Assembly (NCBI GenBank): GCA_039519185.1
Contig: CM076854.1
Span: 162,431,434-162,495,433 of the forward strand
Direction: 5' to 3'
Length of the DNA stretch: 64,000 bases
Origin: Astragalus membranaceus
Taxonomy: Eukaryota > Streptophyta > Magnoliopsida > Fabales > Fabaceae
Below, piece by piece: positions 48,612 through 59,779 of the stretch (positions are counted from its first letter, which is position 1; the number at the start of each line of letters is the position of its first letter). The notes under the pieces were generated by a model. It saw nothing but the letters and a program-made list of their open reading frames with translations, had not been told where the DNA came from and did no database searches. Position numbers and translations under genes: made by a program.

Positions 48612-50079
48612 AGAGCTTATGGAGTGTTTGAAAATTGTTAAATCTTACCTGTTTGTTGCATGATCTATAAAGGAGTGCAAGAGCTTATGAAATCCTTTTC
48701 AATTTGAGTTTAGATATTCATGAGCCAGTTAGTTTTTTCTTGGTCTGTTATAATGTAAAATATTTTCATAATTGGGTTTTCAGAGCAATGTTTATTTGAC
48801 TCTTCACTTTTTTTAAAAAATGTTCAATGTGATAGGCTTATATGTTTTGTTCATGTTTTACTTTTAACTCTTTTCTTTGGTTTTATGAACACAATGCAGC
48901 CAAAACTAGACCATTAGTTTTTCTCAAGAATGGCTAGGATGTCTTTCCCAGTTCCAAGGTTAGTATAGATTTGTTACTATTTGTCTTTCCTGGCGATGGA
49001 TAGTATTAGTGACAATACAACATCCTTTCTTCAATATAGTTGTGCTTTCTTGCTATGGCTTAATTAACTAATCTTGTGCTGCCTTATGGAGGGTCTGATC
49101 ATTTTATAGGCTTATTGGTTTCGATTTTATATATTCAAATTAAACTGAATTTAAGAAGGCAATTGATCCATTTCTATTAAGTTACATATAATTGTAAAAA
49201 CATTTAAAAAATGATTCTTTGTAGAGAACACGTTTTGATTTGTTGAGAGGCTTTAAGACTATTATTTTCTCTTATTGTTGATTCAAAAAAACGTGTCTTT
49301 GTCTTGACTTGCTCTTTTGTTTAGGCTTAGTAACTAATAGAAACTGACCATGTGCAGCAATAAGCTCCAAGTCAGTTGAGCTTCAATTAACACGAGCTTG
49401 AAACGACTCAATCATGTAGCTGATTTATTAATAGATTCACTAGATTGTTCAATTAGTTTATTTAGAGTCAGTTAGACCCTCCTGGATATGTGCTTCCTTC
49501 TCGCCCAACTGAATCTTTGATCTATGTGTGCAGGTATGCCAAAGCCATGGTGGATTAAGAATTTTCGCAAAATAATCAATAGAAGCTCATCAGTCATCAC
49601 ATCAAGAACCATCTTCCACATACTTGTGGTGCTAAACTTTAGCAAAAAGGAATGAATTGGTAGTTTAAAATTACCCATGTCATGTTGCTCTTGTTGGTCT
49701 CAATGATTGGCTGTAGTATAGGTTTTATTTTCATAGAACATTTTCTTTTCACTGGAATCATATATCTTTTCTGTCATCAGAACAATATCTACATAGACTT
49801 GCAAACTAAGGTGAAGATTTGTTCTCTTTGAGATGTACCATTTTCTTCTCTTTGCAATGTCAATAGAAGACTTGCTCTGTTTGATATGTATCATATTCTT
49901 CTCTTTGTGTAAGATGTTTGATCTTGTAAGGGTTTTTTATCTTTGGCTTCGACAGTATGATGCTAACATAAATTTAGAAGGTAGTAGCAGTATGATGCTT
50001 GATTATAGAAGGAATATATATTTAGTGCAAGCTGATCAAATCATTGAGAGCTGAAGCAACAAAAGAGAACTGAAAAATC
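48612..50079. other. Right internal part of the CACTA-type element, no gene recognised
   Basis: AT-rich sequence with intron-like composition. A short direct repeat (agtg[t/c]aagagcttatg) occurs at about 48606 and 48674. Exon-like islands (about 48928-48957 and 49538-49660) show no family similarity I recognise. No CACTA transposase text in any frame. Confidence 0.5.
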
Positions 50080-50789
50080 TGGCAGTTAAGACCGCCATAT
50101 TTTGCACACATTTTAAAAAAAAGAATTGCAAAATGTGGCAGTTAAGACCCCATTATTTACAACAAAACCAACCATCTTTATTAGTATTTTCTGGTGGTTT
50201 CAAACGCCATTTTTTGCAAAAAAGAAACCGCCATTTTATACATGGACGATTGTGGCGGTCCCTATTTGACAGCCGTATTTTACCTGGTGGCGGACGTGAT
50301 TCTGGCGGTTTTGGAAACCGCCACTGTTGTACAAAATGTCAGTTAAAACCGCCAGAATGTTACATTTTTAACCACCGCAATTTTCTCATTTTTTGTAGTG
50401 AGTATTCTCAACGATTTGGAAGTGGAAAGATCCTAAACGTGTTTGACGCTTTCTGTGGAAGGCTGCTCATGAAATTATACTCACCAATGAGGTGTGTCTA
50501 AGGAGACATATGATAGAGTCTACCACACATTTGTTCGTTTTGCAATCATGAGGAGCAATATTTGTTTTGTTCCTTCTGCGATAACAATCACTGTTTACAC
50601 ATCTGGTATTGTTTCAGGGTTAGTAAAGTTATGAATCTTTACATAGAGAGGATTGAAAATGTTGGCTCCACACTTACCTTTGAAACTCGAATGGGAGGTT
50701 GAAGAGAAACTTTGGCATACCACTTTTGGTATTACTTTAGATTGAATTTGAAGAATAAGAAACGAATTTGTGTTTTCTCAAAGAACATA

Positions 50790-52086
50790 GACTAAATTGC
50801 ACTTTTAGTTCTTTATCTTTGACTTTGATTTCACTTTGGTCATTTATCTTTTTTTTTCTCGTTTTGGTCCATCGTCTTCCATTTCTGTGTCATTTTGGTC
50901 CTTTTTTGGTATTTTCCATCCATCAACTTAACGGACGCTACGCTGGCAGTTAACTGCTGACGTGACGTCTTAAGTGTTAGGGCTAACTTGGAATTCATTA
51001 AGTGATGTGACAAAGTGGGGGACCAAATTGAAACAAAAAAAACATAAAGGACCAAATTGACATAAACACAAGAACTTCCATCTTCATCTTCTTCCTCCAA
51101 ACACCATCTCCATCTTCATCTTCTCCGGCGAGCCACCACCACCACCACCACAAATCAATCATTCTTCAACTCTTAATCCCTAACCTCTCTCCCTCAAACC
51201 CAAAACCCCCAATTTCTCAAACTTAATCTCTAACCTCTCATCCACCACCACCACCCCTAAACTTAACGTGAGAGAGTTGTTTAATGTTTATGAAATCATC
51301 TTCCTTTCTGGGGCACATCGGAAGAGGGTTCTGAAGCACCGGTGACAGCAAAAGAGGCTTTTAAAACACAGTTTTTTTAAAACACTTTTTTTTAAAACAC
51401 TGTTGATGATGGGTGTGATGAGGCGGTGGTGTTGAAGAATCTATGAGTTGAAATCAAAGTGGTGAAAGCGGTGGATTTTATTGGGAACGCAGTGGAAAGG
51501 GGTGGGCACTTTTTTTATATGAAATATTAGGATCCATGAACGACACAGACATAAGGAATAGGACAAATGACGCGTTTATCCAATCACATTAAACAACTCT
51601 CTCATAAGTTTAGGGATTAAGTTTAGGGGGTGGTGGTGGTGGATGAGAGGTTAGGGATTAAGTTTGAGAACTTGGGGGTTTTGGGTTTGAGGGAGAGATG
51701 TTAGGGATTAAGAGTTGAAAAGTGATTCATTTTGTGGTGGTGGCTCGTCGGTGAAGATGAAGATGGAGATGATGTTTGGAGGAAGAAGATGAAAATGGAA
51801 GTTCTTGTGTGTATGTCAATTTGGTCCTTTATGTTTTTTTTTAGTTTCAATTTGGTCCCCCGTTTGCCACATCACTTAATGAATTCAAAGTCAGCCTTAA
51901 CACTTAAGACGCCATGTCAGCAGTTAACTGCCAGCGTGGCGTCTGTTAAGTTAATGAACGGAAAATATCAAAAAAGGACCAAAATGACACAGAAATGGAA
52001 GATGAGGGACCAAAACGAGAAAAAAAAGATAAAAGACCAAAATGAAACCAAAGTCAAAGATAAATGACCAAAAGTGCAATTTAGTC
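50790..52086. mobile_element. 1.3-kb Mutator-like element with ~500-bp inverted arms and perfect 9-bp target duplication
   Basis: The left arm (50790-~51290) starts gactaaattgcactttt. The right arm (~51586-52086) ends aaaagtgcaatttagtc. The arms are complementary along nearly their whole length, including ccatcttcatcttcttcctc / gaggaagaagatgaaaatgg and the 'ccaccaccacc' tract. The 9-bp repeat aagaacata at 50781-50789 and 52087-52095 is exact. The ~295-bp loop has no coding capacity. It splits the LINE at 50.4-52.3 kb. Confidence 0.9.
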
Positions 52087-52270
52087 AAGAACATATTCTA
52101 CCCACTCGTTTTACTTGCGTATAAGAGAGATGGTGGACTGGATCGAGGCTTTTGATAGCATGACTTTGCACCTCATACCACTAGATGCTACAATTCTTGC
52201 TTCTTTAGAATGTCACCGACAACCTTCTCCTTCAGGTAGCGTCCCCCTCAATTGCAAAAGAAATTGTGCA

Positions 52271-53012
52271 AATGCGAATAAATTGTGGATAAATAAATTT
52301 AATTTTCTCTATAAAATTATTAATTGATGTAAGCAACTAAATTTAAATTTAACTCACGGTATACGAGTATTTATTAATATGACAAATGACAAATATCACA
52401 ACTCTTCCTTTCGTTAATTTTTGTAAATAGGTACATTTCACTCATGATTTTATTTAAATGCTTTATTGGTTTAAAAATTTGGGTACACGATTAATCGATC
52501 AGAATTTGATACGTCATTTAAAATAAGGAAAATTCTACCATACCGATTAAATTTTTTTGGGTATATTTTAGGTAAAATTAAGACAATATTTAAATTTATT
52601 TAAAACTAATTAGATAAAAAAAGGTGTAATTTAGTAATTAGATATCGGTATTCATAGATGCCACCACCTAAAAATAATCTTCCCAAACTATATATGAAAA
52701 GTGATCGACATTGGTGATTGTAGTAATTAAACTCTTTCACTTAACGCATCCGTATCATTTGGAAGCAGTGGATTCTTTCTTTCCGTTCTAAAACCGCCTG
52801 TGATAAAATTCACAAAAAACCAAAAAAAAAAAAGTGAATATTGGGGACCGTGCAAATCAATCAAGCATTTGCTTGTTATTTCACGCGCCTTCTCCGATTT
52901 GGAGTTCCTCTTCCGTTCTCCACTCCTCAGTGCGTGCGAGAAAGGACGCAGGAGAATCTTCTCCTAAGCTAGGGTTAACATTTTCTTTTCTTTTTCTTCC
53001 GATTCATCAAGA
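52271..53012 (+). promoter_or_regulatory. Upstream region of the PP2A gene
   Basis: AT-rich spacer, then a probable 5' UTR from about 52840, pyrimidine-rich just before the ATG (ttttcttttctttttcttcc). No TATA box can be assigned with confidence. The first ~50 bp may still be LINE remnant. Confidence 0.45.
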
Positions 53013-56000
53013 ATGGGTGCCAATTCATTGTTAGCCGACGCCACTCACGATCTCGACGAGCAGATCTCACAGCTCATGCAGTGCAAGCCACTCTCCGAGC
53101 AACAGGTGTGTTTCGATTCCTACGATCTGCTTCTTTCTCGAACGCACTTGTTCAATTACGCTTAGATTTGTTTACTTGTTAGTTTTCCGTTCTTCATCGC
53201 AGCCAATAGGAGTGTAATTAACCGCGTAAGTGAAATCTTTGTGAAACTGTGGTTGATTTCGTGACGTGGTGAATGAGATGCGATGAATGTTTGGTTTTTA
53301 GACCGGATGTGAAGGAAATAGGAAGAGATAAATAATATTTATTCGCTGAAAAATGATTTTCAGCTCTGAAATTTTTCATTGTGTTATCTGGTATGTCATT
53401 GTCTCCGTGTTATGGTATAATGGTATGTGATGACGCATTTTGAGGTTTGACATCTAAAGATGTAAATTTTATGAATTCGAAATTCTTGGACACTTGAATT
53501 CTGATTTGTGGAAATGAGGTAATTCCTTAAAGGTGTGTTAGGAGGATAGGGGAAGGGAGCGCTTTGGGAGGAGGGGGAGAGGGAAAGTGAGAGAAATTCT
53601 TGCCTTTTATGAGACACTGTTTTTTGCAGAAATGGGGAAGGAAGTGCGTAAGACTAATATATTTTTTATCTTGAGTATTATTGAAAGATTGAAAGGATTT
53701 GAAGAATTTCTCCAAGCCCTTCAAAATACTCTTCCAATTCATGTTTTGAGTTTCACCATATTAGAGGATTTTGTAAATAGCTATATTCTCACTTAGGATT
53801 GAATTTGAATATACTTCATTTCTTTTTCCTTTCCTTTCCTCTTCCCCTTTTCCCAAAGTCCTCCCCTCTTCTACTAAACTCCCAAAGGGAGCCTAAATAA
53901 AGTAAGATCGTGGTGGGGGTTACCTACAGAAAGTCATTGCTTTGTTGGCATCTTAATGGATCAGATGTTGGCTTACTGTGGGTTTTGTTTCTGACTTGTT
54001 ATTTGAAGCTTAGTGCTGTAGTAAACTGGAGATGGTCGAAGATTAATCAGATTAAAAGGAAGTGTGCTGGTGCTTAACACATTCTTGGTCATATGTTACT
54101 TAGCGGTCTCATCTAGTTTGTCTCTAATTTCAGCATTGCTTCATTTATTTTTCATGCAAAAGATCTCATGTCATGATGTTCGCCTACTTACAATTTATTG
54201 AGATGGGGGAAATATTTGTGTTTGATTGCTATCTGGGTGATCTATTTCAGGGAACCGTTTTTTCTTCGGTATTTACTCACCTAAGAAATATCATTTTATA
54301 TGATTGTCTGTGTTGTTTGTATTGAACAAATGTCTTTTATTGAGGAGCTATGTCAAACATCATATGCTCCTTTTGGTATTATTACCTTGGGAAGAAAACA
54401 CCAATGATCTTGTTTTCTGCTTTGACTGTAGGTTAAAGAATTATGTGAGAAGGCTAAGGAGATTTTAATGGATGAAAGTAATGTCCAGGTGCAACCCCTC
54501 ATCCTGCCGTAATTTTCAATGAGGCCATATTCTGTTTTTTGTAATATTGATCCCACTCACTACTGTTGACCTCTGCTTGCTTTGCATGAAAAGTTTTCCT
54601 TTGCTAAATCAGAGATGAGTCAATTTTGAATATTATCTTTTTCAATTTTATGTTTCCCCATTTTTGGGGTTCATTAGTCTAATGTTATTGCTTTTAATGC
54701 TTGTTCTGGAAGAAAGAATCAATTTCTTCAATCTTTCTTTCTTGAAATGCTTAATTTGCTGGTGGCCTTGTGCAATCTAGCTGTTTGCAAATACGAATTA
54801 CATCACTGTATTTCAATGCACCTTTTAATTGCTAGTTTCTCATCATAGAGACAGAAAACATTACCTTTTTTTTTGGAATTTCCTGTACGACAGCCTGTGA
54901 GAAGCCCTGTGACAATTTGTGGCGATATTCATGGGCAGTTTCATGATCTTGCTGAATTATTTCGAATTGGAGGGAAGGTATGATCTTCTACTATGAATTC
55001 CTTTTTGTAATCATTCTTCTGTTTCAGTTAGGGAATGTCTTAACTAACTAATTGTGACCCGTCAAAGAGAAAGCTTGAGGCTTGAAGTGCATCAGAGGTT
55101 TAGAGGAGTAATGCAGGAACTACTCATGGACTTCACTATGACTCTAATATTTTGTTTTTTAATTTTGAAAATGTATTACAAGTTTATACATAATGTATTT
55201 GCTGATCATTTAGATATTAAATATGTTTTTTTTTTTTACAGTGTCCAGATACCAACTACTTGTTTATGGGTGATTATGTGGACCGGGGTTATTATTCAGT
55301 TGAGACTGTATCAGTAAGTTTAACCACTCTTTAGCAGTTATTTTTAGAAAATTTGCTCTTCATCAAACCTCTGGGAGTGCATTTTATGGTATTCATGTGC
55401 TAGGGAGACTGAAGAGTGGGTAATTTTTTTCCCCAAGTGACAGTTGATGATGTCTGGGACTTTGGGTTAGCTGTGAGTCTCATTTAAGCTGTCTTTTGCT
55501 ATTAGGATTAATCTGAAAATTAGATCATTCCTAAATGGCAGATGACTGTTTTCAAATTATTTTGACACATGCAGATATAAGTGAGGGAATAGTTTAAGAA
55601 TGTCGAGAGGGTTTTTCTATGTGCCAAGATAAGGCCTGCAGAGATGAAAGTTGGATCACATCGAAACCATTTAAATATGTACATGATCATACAATCATTT
55701 ATTATCAAGATAAGATTGTGTCAGCACACATTTTTTAACCTGAAAATAACAAATAGAGGTAGTCATATACAAAGCAATCATCAACATAGCAAATCTTTGA
55801 AAGCTGTTTCAGTGCTGGTATTTTAGTCTTACTGATCATGGTTTGAGGGTTGGAAAAACAGTAAATATTTACTAAATCAATCATCAACCTAGCGATTCTT
55901 TTCCAGTTATTAGAGAGATGCATCCAGAGGGTTGAACTGTTTCTCTAGTTATTACTTAGCTGTTACTAGGTGGGATGTTGACTGATGATGAAGTTGCATT

Positions 56001-58408
56001 GATATTTATTTTTGTTAATATCTTTTTGTTTCTTAATTTTCCTTTAATTAATTATATATCATAAATACTAATTAGCTATTCTATCCAGCTACTCGTGGCA
56101 TTGAAAGTGCGATATCCTCAGCGAATTACTATTCTTAGAGGAAACCATGAAAGCCGTCAGGTTCATGTTTTAATGCTTCATTCAAATTTATAAATTGCCT
56201 ATCTCCTGCGGTCTTTTATGGCTTTTATTTCTAAATTTATGTACCAAATGTTAACCTTGAATGACTTAAAATTTAGCTACTCTTGGAGGCTTCTTTAGTT
56301 GTGTTGTATATATTTAATGCTAAATACTGTGGGCTTTGATTTGACGACTTGTATTGGTGTTCACTAGTTGCCAAGCTAATTTTTCTTGATCATTGTTCTT
56401 TTATGCAGATAACTCAAGTATATGGATTTTATGATGAATGCCTAAGAAAGTGAGTTTTGAACACCTTTAGAGAGTCCTATCCTATGGAACAACACATGAA
56501 ATACTTGTCTAGAGAAATATTTATAGGCATATCATGTCATAGTTTCTTCAATTGAAATCCATGCTAATGTACAAATGCCTTGGTAGTATTATAGGAGTCA
56601 TGAACCATTTTCTTTTAAATGTGAACCGTAGGGAATCCTTTTTTGTGCCCCTGCAATATGCTTTTTAGAAGTCCAACTTATTTAGTCCTAGTTTATTGTT
56701 ATTTAATGCATTGAAGTGGAGTTCTGAGAGCATATGGTTTCACTGATGATTTGGTCTGTTGTGAAGCTTTTAGATTTGTGATTTTAGGTTTAGAGATATT
56801 TTTTTATGGATGTGGCAGTGTGACATCCGGTAGTATTAGTAATCATGTCAAGGAAGTTGTCTGGTATAAAATATCGTAGTAATATACAATGTCCTATGCC
56901 CTTGTTAGCATAGATAAACAAAACAAAATGTAAATCAGTCTTATTTTTGTCCCAAAAAATAAAGAATATGAGATGCTATCTAAATTTAAATTAAAGAGAA
57001 CAAAATAACTACAGTTACTTGATTTGATCTAACACGTAGACAAACTGCTTACTTCAGGATAAGTTGAAATTGAAATAAATTAACCTTTCACACAAATATA
57101 AAAAAAAATCAGTTTGAGGGGAGGATTACATCCTTTGCTACGCTAAATTTGAGTTTGCAAATCAGTTGATCATATAATTTTTAGCATATTGTTTTGGTTT
57201 CTTGCTCTTAGACCATTGATTTCGTACTGATAAAAAAAAACCATTGATTTCGTTGTTGTTTTTTCACATTTATGATAGTAGCTGTCTTTTATTTTTATTT
57301 GCAGGTATGGGAGTGCTAATGTTTGGAAGATCTTTACAGACCTCTTTGATTTTTTTCCACTGACCGCATTGGTTAGTACCCCTCAACCCTATATATGTAT
57401 TTTGTTTGTGAGTTGAAATATGTATTGTTTTTACATATAAGTTTAGGAAGACAGCTGTAATTTTTGGAATAAATTACCCGTTTTATTTGTATAAACAAGT
57501 TTTGGAGGCTGGGGGTAATTTTTGGAATAAATTACATTCTTTGTTCGCAAGATTAATTAAAATTATCACTAAGGTCTTTGTAGTTTCCTTTGTGACTAGC
57601 TCAATGAGATTGTTTGTCTTCATCTTGCTTTATGATGTTTGGTTGTTGAACAACTTTCATCACTTTGACATAATAAATAAATTAGGAAATGTTGTTTTGA
57701 TCACTTGGCTTCTAATTTAATATAGTTCCTTCCAGGTTGAATCAGAAATATTCTGTTTGCATGGGGGACTGTCACCTTCAATTGAGACCCTTGATAATAT
57801 AAGGAACTTTGATCGCGTTCAAGAGGTTCCTCATGAGGGCCCCATGTGTGATCTACTGTGGTCTGACCCAGATGACAGATGTGGCTGGGGGATTTCTCCC
57901 CGTGGTGCTGGATATACCTTTGGCCAGGTAGGCATAGCATTAATCTCTCAACTGTGTACATGATTGGATTATATTGAAGCATCGATAGATCTATTATTGT
58001 TTTGTTTTGATTATAATTTCAATTCCAATTCACATTTTTTTCAGGATATATCTGAACAATTCAATCACACAAACAGCCTTAAATTGATTGCTAGGGCTCA
58101 CCAGCTGGTTATGGATGGATTTAACTGGGCTCATGTAATTGTCTTTCTCATGGAATGATCTTTTGTTTCATTTCCTCGCCGCTTAAGAATTATTGGGGTA
58201 AGTTTTAAACATGTGCATTGTTTTGTTGAAACAGGAACAAAAGGTGGTCACCATCTTCAGTGCACCTAACTACTGTTACCGATGTGGGAACATGGCTTCC
58301 ATTTTGGAGGTTGATGATTGCAAGGGCCACACATTTATCCAATTTGAACCCGCTCCAAGGAGAGGAGAACCTGATGTCACCCGAAGAACGCCTGATTACT
58401 TCCTGTAA
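53013..58408 (+). CDS. PP2A: Serine/threonine protein phosphatase PP2A catalytic subunit, complete, 10 exons
   Basis: Exons: 53013-53105, 54432-54488, 54894-54977, 55242-55313, 56089-56160, 56409-56449, 57305-57371, 57736-57927, 58045-58134, 58235-58408. All are GT..AG, giving 313 aa, the usual length for this plant subfamily. It removes phosphate from Ser/Thr in the cytosol and nucleus as the C subunit of PP2A with A and B subunits. Metal and catalytic motifs are intact: GDIHGQ 60-65, GDYVDRG 88-94, RGNHE 119-123, with ligands D61, H63, D89, N121, H171 and H245. The C-terminal TPDYFL is the site of reversible carboxymethylation. The start MGANS fits the PP2A-3/PP2A-4 group of Arabidopsis. 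LINE pieces and a Mutator-like element lie upstream, outside the gene. Confidence 0.97.
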
Positions 58409-59460
58409 TGTAGCAGTTGAATGTCATATGGGTATATCGTGGCTACCGCTACTTCTGCACTAATTTCAGGTAGTAGTTGTGCATTCTCATTGGTGAGATT
58501 GCTGTAGGCATTTAATTCACGGGTATACACATCCTATGCTTTTGTGGTTTCCCAAAGACTGCTTTGATGTATAATAGGCAGGTACTACTATTCCACCGAT
58601 CTGTTACACTCAAGAACTTGCTGGACACACTGTCTGGAGAAGCCGCCAAGACAATGACTGTCAGAAGATGTATTATTCCAGCAAAATGTGGATATTATTT
58701 TTGTATTTGTTTTCCCTGTCAATTTTTGTTTCAAGTTTTATACCCCCTTTTCCAGGTTTTAGGTACTATGTCTGGATTTAACCCGTGGATGCTTTGCTAT
58801 GCCATCTCAATTTTTAGTAAACGTTGCATGATACTAATAGTGATTCGATTATTTTTGCATTATGTTTAATTTTATTAGTAGCGCTTATTATGCCATCTAA
58901 AGTTAGCCATCATTTTTCGCTATGTGCCATTATCCATGTTTCGTTCACATGTTATGTTGGTTGCTAAAGTGTGATTGACCTCTCATCCAGCTTAGTGCCG
59001 ATCTCGTTCTAGATGGACTTTTCTATCCTTGAACCCACTTGAATTCTTATGAGGCAAATTTGTAATTTCCAAGTTGTTTAAACTGCAATGAATTGCGTTA
59101 AACTCTCCTTGGGAGGATATCTATCACCTATCGATTAATCTTTTTTTGAAGTTATAAATATTTGAGTACATAACTTTTAACGTTGGATATGATACTCCTT
59201 GAAAAAAAATGATTGGATTAGCTCTCTGTTAGGTTTCTATCCCTGTTGAATTGGAAATGTCTCTAGATAAAGAATGCAATATAAACATAGAAGGATTGCA
59301 AAAGAATTATTACGAACGAGGATTTGTGCTGGTTTCTTCAGGGCACGTGAAGATTGAAGAAGTATTTCTGACGGATTTTGTTAAATCTACTGGGAAAGCA
59401 ATATGGGTCTTCAAGGGATTGTCACTGCGGCGAAAGTTAATTGGGTAGAAATGTCTACCA
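58409..59460. other. PP2A 3' UTR and spacer to the convergent LPP-delta gene
   Basis: The first few hundred bases should be the PP2A 3' UTR. At 59251-59448 (+) is a 65-codon open frame (beginning MEMSLDKECNINIEGLQKNY) with ordinary-looking amino-acid composition but no family I recognise. It could be an exon fragment or chance. It is not called as a gene. Confidence 0.4.
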
Positions 59461-59477
59461 TTACATTGTATATATAT

Positions 59478-59670
59478 TTTTTGGTAAACCCGGGTATCCA
59501 CCGCACGAACAGCAGTGACTAATCTCTCACTCATTGTAGGTGCTTCGAGAGGTAGGACAGCTGTGGTCCAGAATTTTAACGCTGCTCCGTACCCAATATG
59601 GGGATTGAACCCCCAATCCTTGATTAAGGGAGGATCAGCCCCAACAGCTGAACCCCACCATTTGGGTTTG
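59478..59670 (-). mobile_element. tRNA-derived SINE, minus strand, with 17-bp target duplication
   Basis: The perfect 17-bp repeat ttacattgtatatatat lies at 59461-59477 and 59671-59687. On the minus strand the head reads ggtggggttcagctgttggg (A-box-like), followed by gggttcaatcccc (B box). The tail is at the left, ending in an A tract (tttttt on +). It lies in or just past the LPP-delta 3' UTR. Confidence 0.8.
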
Positions 59671-59779
59671 TTACATTGTATATATATAATATAAAATATT
59701 AATATAATTTTGACTGGATATGACCAAAATGGGTTGATTTCTGTACAAAAATTTGATAAAATGGTGGTGAATCTCAACG

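Larger units (their letters stand above)
40508..50400. mobile_element. CACTA-type (En/Spm) DNA transposon carrying a captured ERECTA-family fragment
   Basis: The left end is cactacaaaaaatcgggg and the right end is its inverse, ...cattttttgtagtg; 13 bp are perfect, with similarity to about 34 bp. The 3-bp target duplication agt lies at 40505-40507 and 50401-50403, as CACTA elements make. Both ends have many subterminal copies of tggcggtt/aaccgcca (40530-40640 and 50080-50375), another hallmark. The LINE that it interrupts reads through when it is removed. No TNP2/TNPA-like transposase is seen, so mobility would have needed a partner. The 9.9 kb includes an LTR retrotransposon (43301-47943) and a GC-skewed element (to ~48611); the core is about 4.5 kb. 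A GC-rich exon-like leader (40850-40920, ending cctgcag/gtatgc) suggests further captured sequence. Confidence 0.85.
39700..52270 (+). mobile_element. Second LINE, 5'-truncated, split in three pieces by later insertions
   Basis: Piece 1 (39700-40507) reads the end of the reverse transcriptase region (SSWKARTISFTGRATPAKS) and post-RT sequence. Piece 2 (50401-50789) continues without loss after one copy of the 3-bp target duplication (agt) with zf-RVT text (IWKWKDPKRV, FLWKAAHEIILTNEVCLRRHM). Piece 3 (52096-~52270) continues with a start of the RNase H region (QPSPSGSVPLNC). Many stops and shifts. The outer limits are approximate. It is related to, but distinct from, the LINE at 32.6-37.0 kb. 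Confidence 0.75.

Noticed and set aside
48070..48631. Long Pro/Thr-rich and Gly/Arg-rich open frames
   Set aside because: Produced by C-run and G-run composition of a repeat element; no domain, and the frames overlap on both strands.
40508..50400. Autonomous CACTA transposon
   Set aside because: No TNP2/TNPA-like transposase text found in any frame of the non-nested parts.
50840..52067. Two similar ~90-110-codon open frames in opposite orientation
   Set aside because: They are the inverted arms of one Mutator-like element, not two genes.
57456..57537. 21-bp direct repeat gtaatttttggaataaattac in a PP2A intron
   Set aside because: Two copies 60 bp apart in AT-rich intron with no element ends; probably a minor local duplication.
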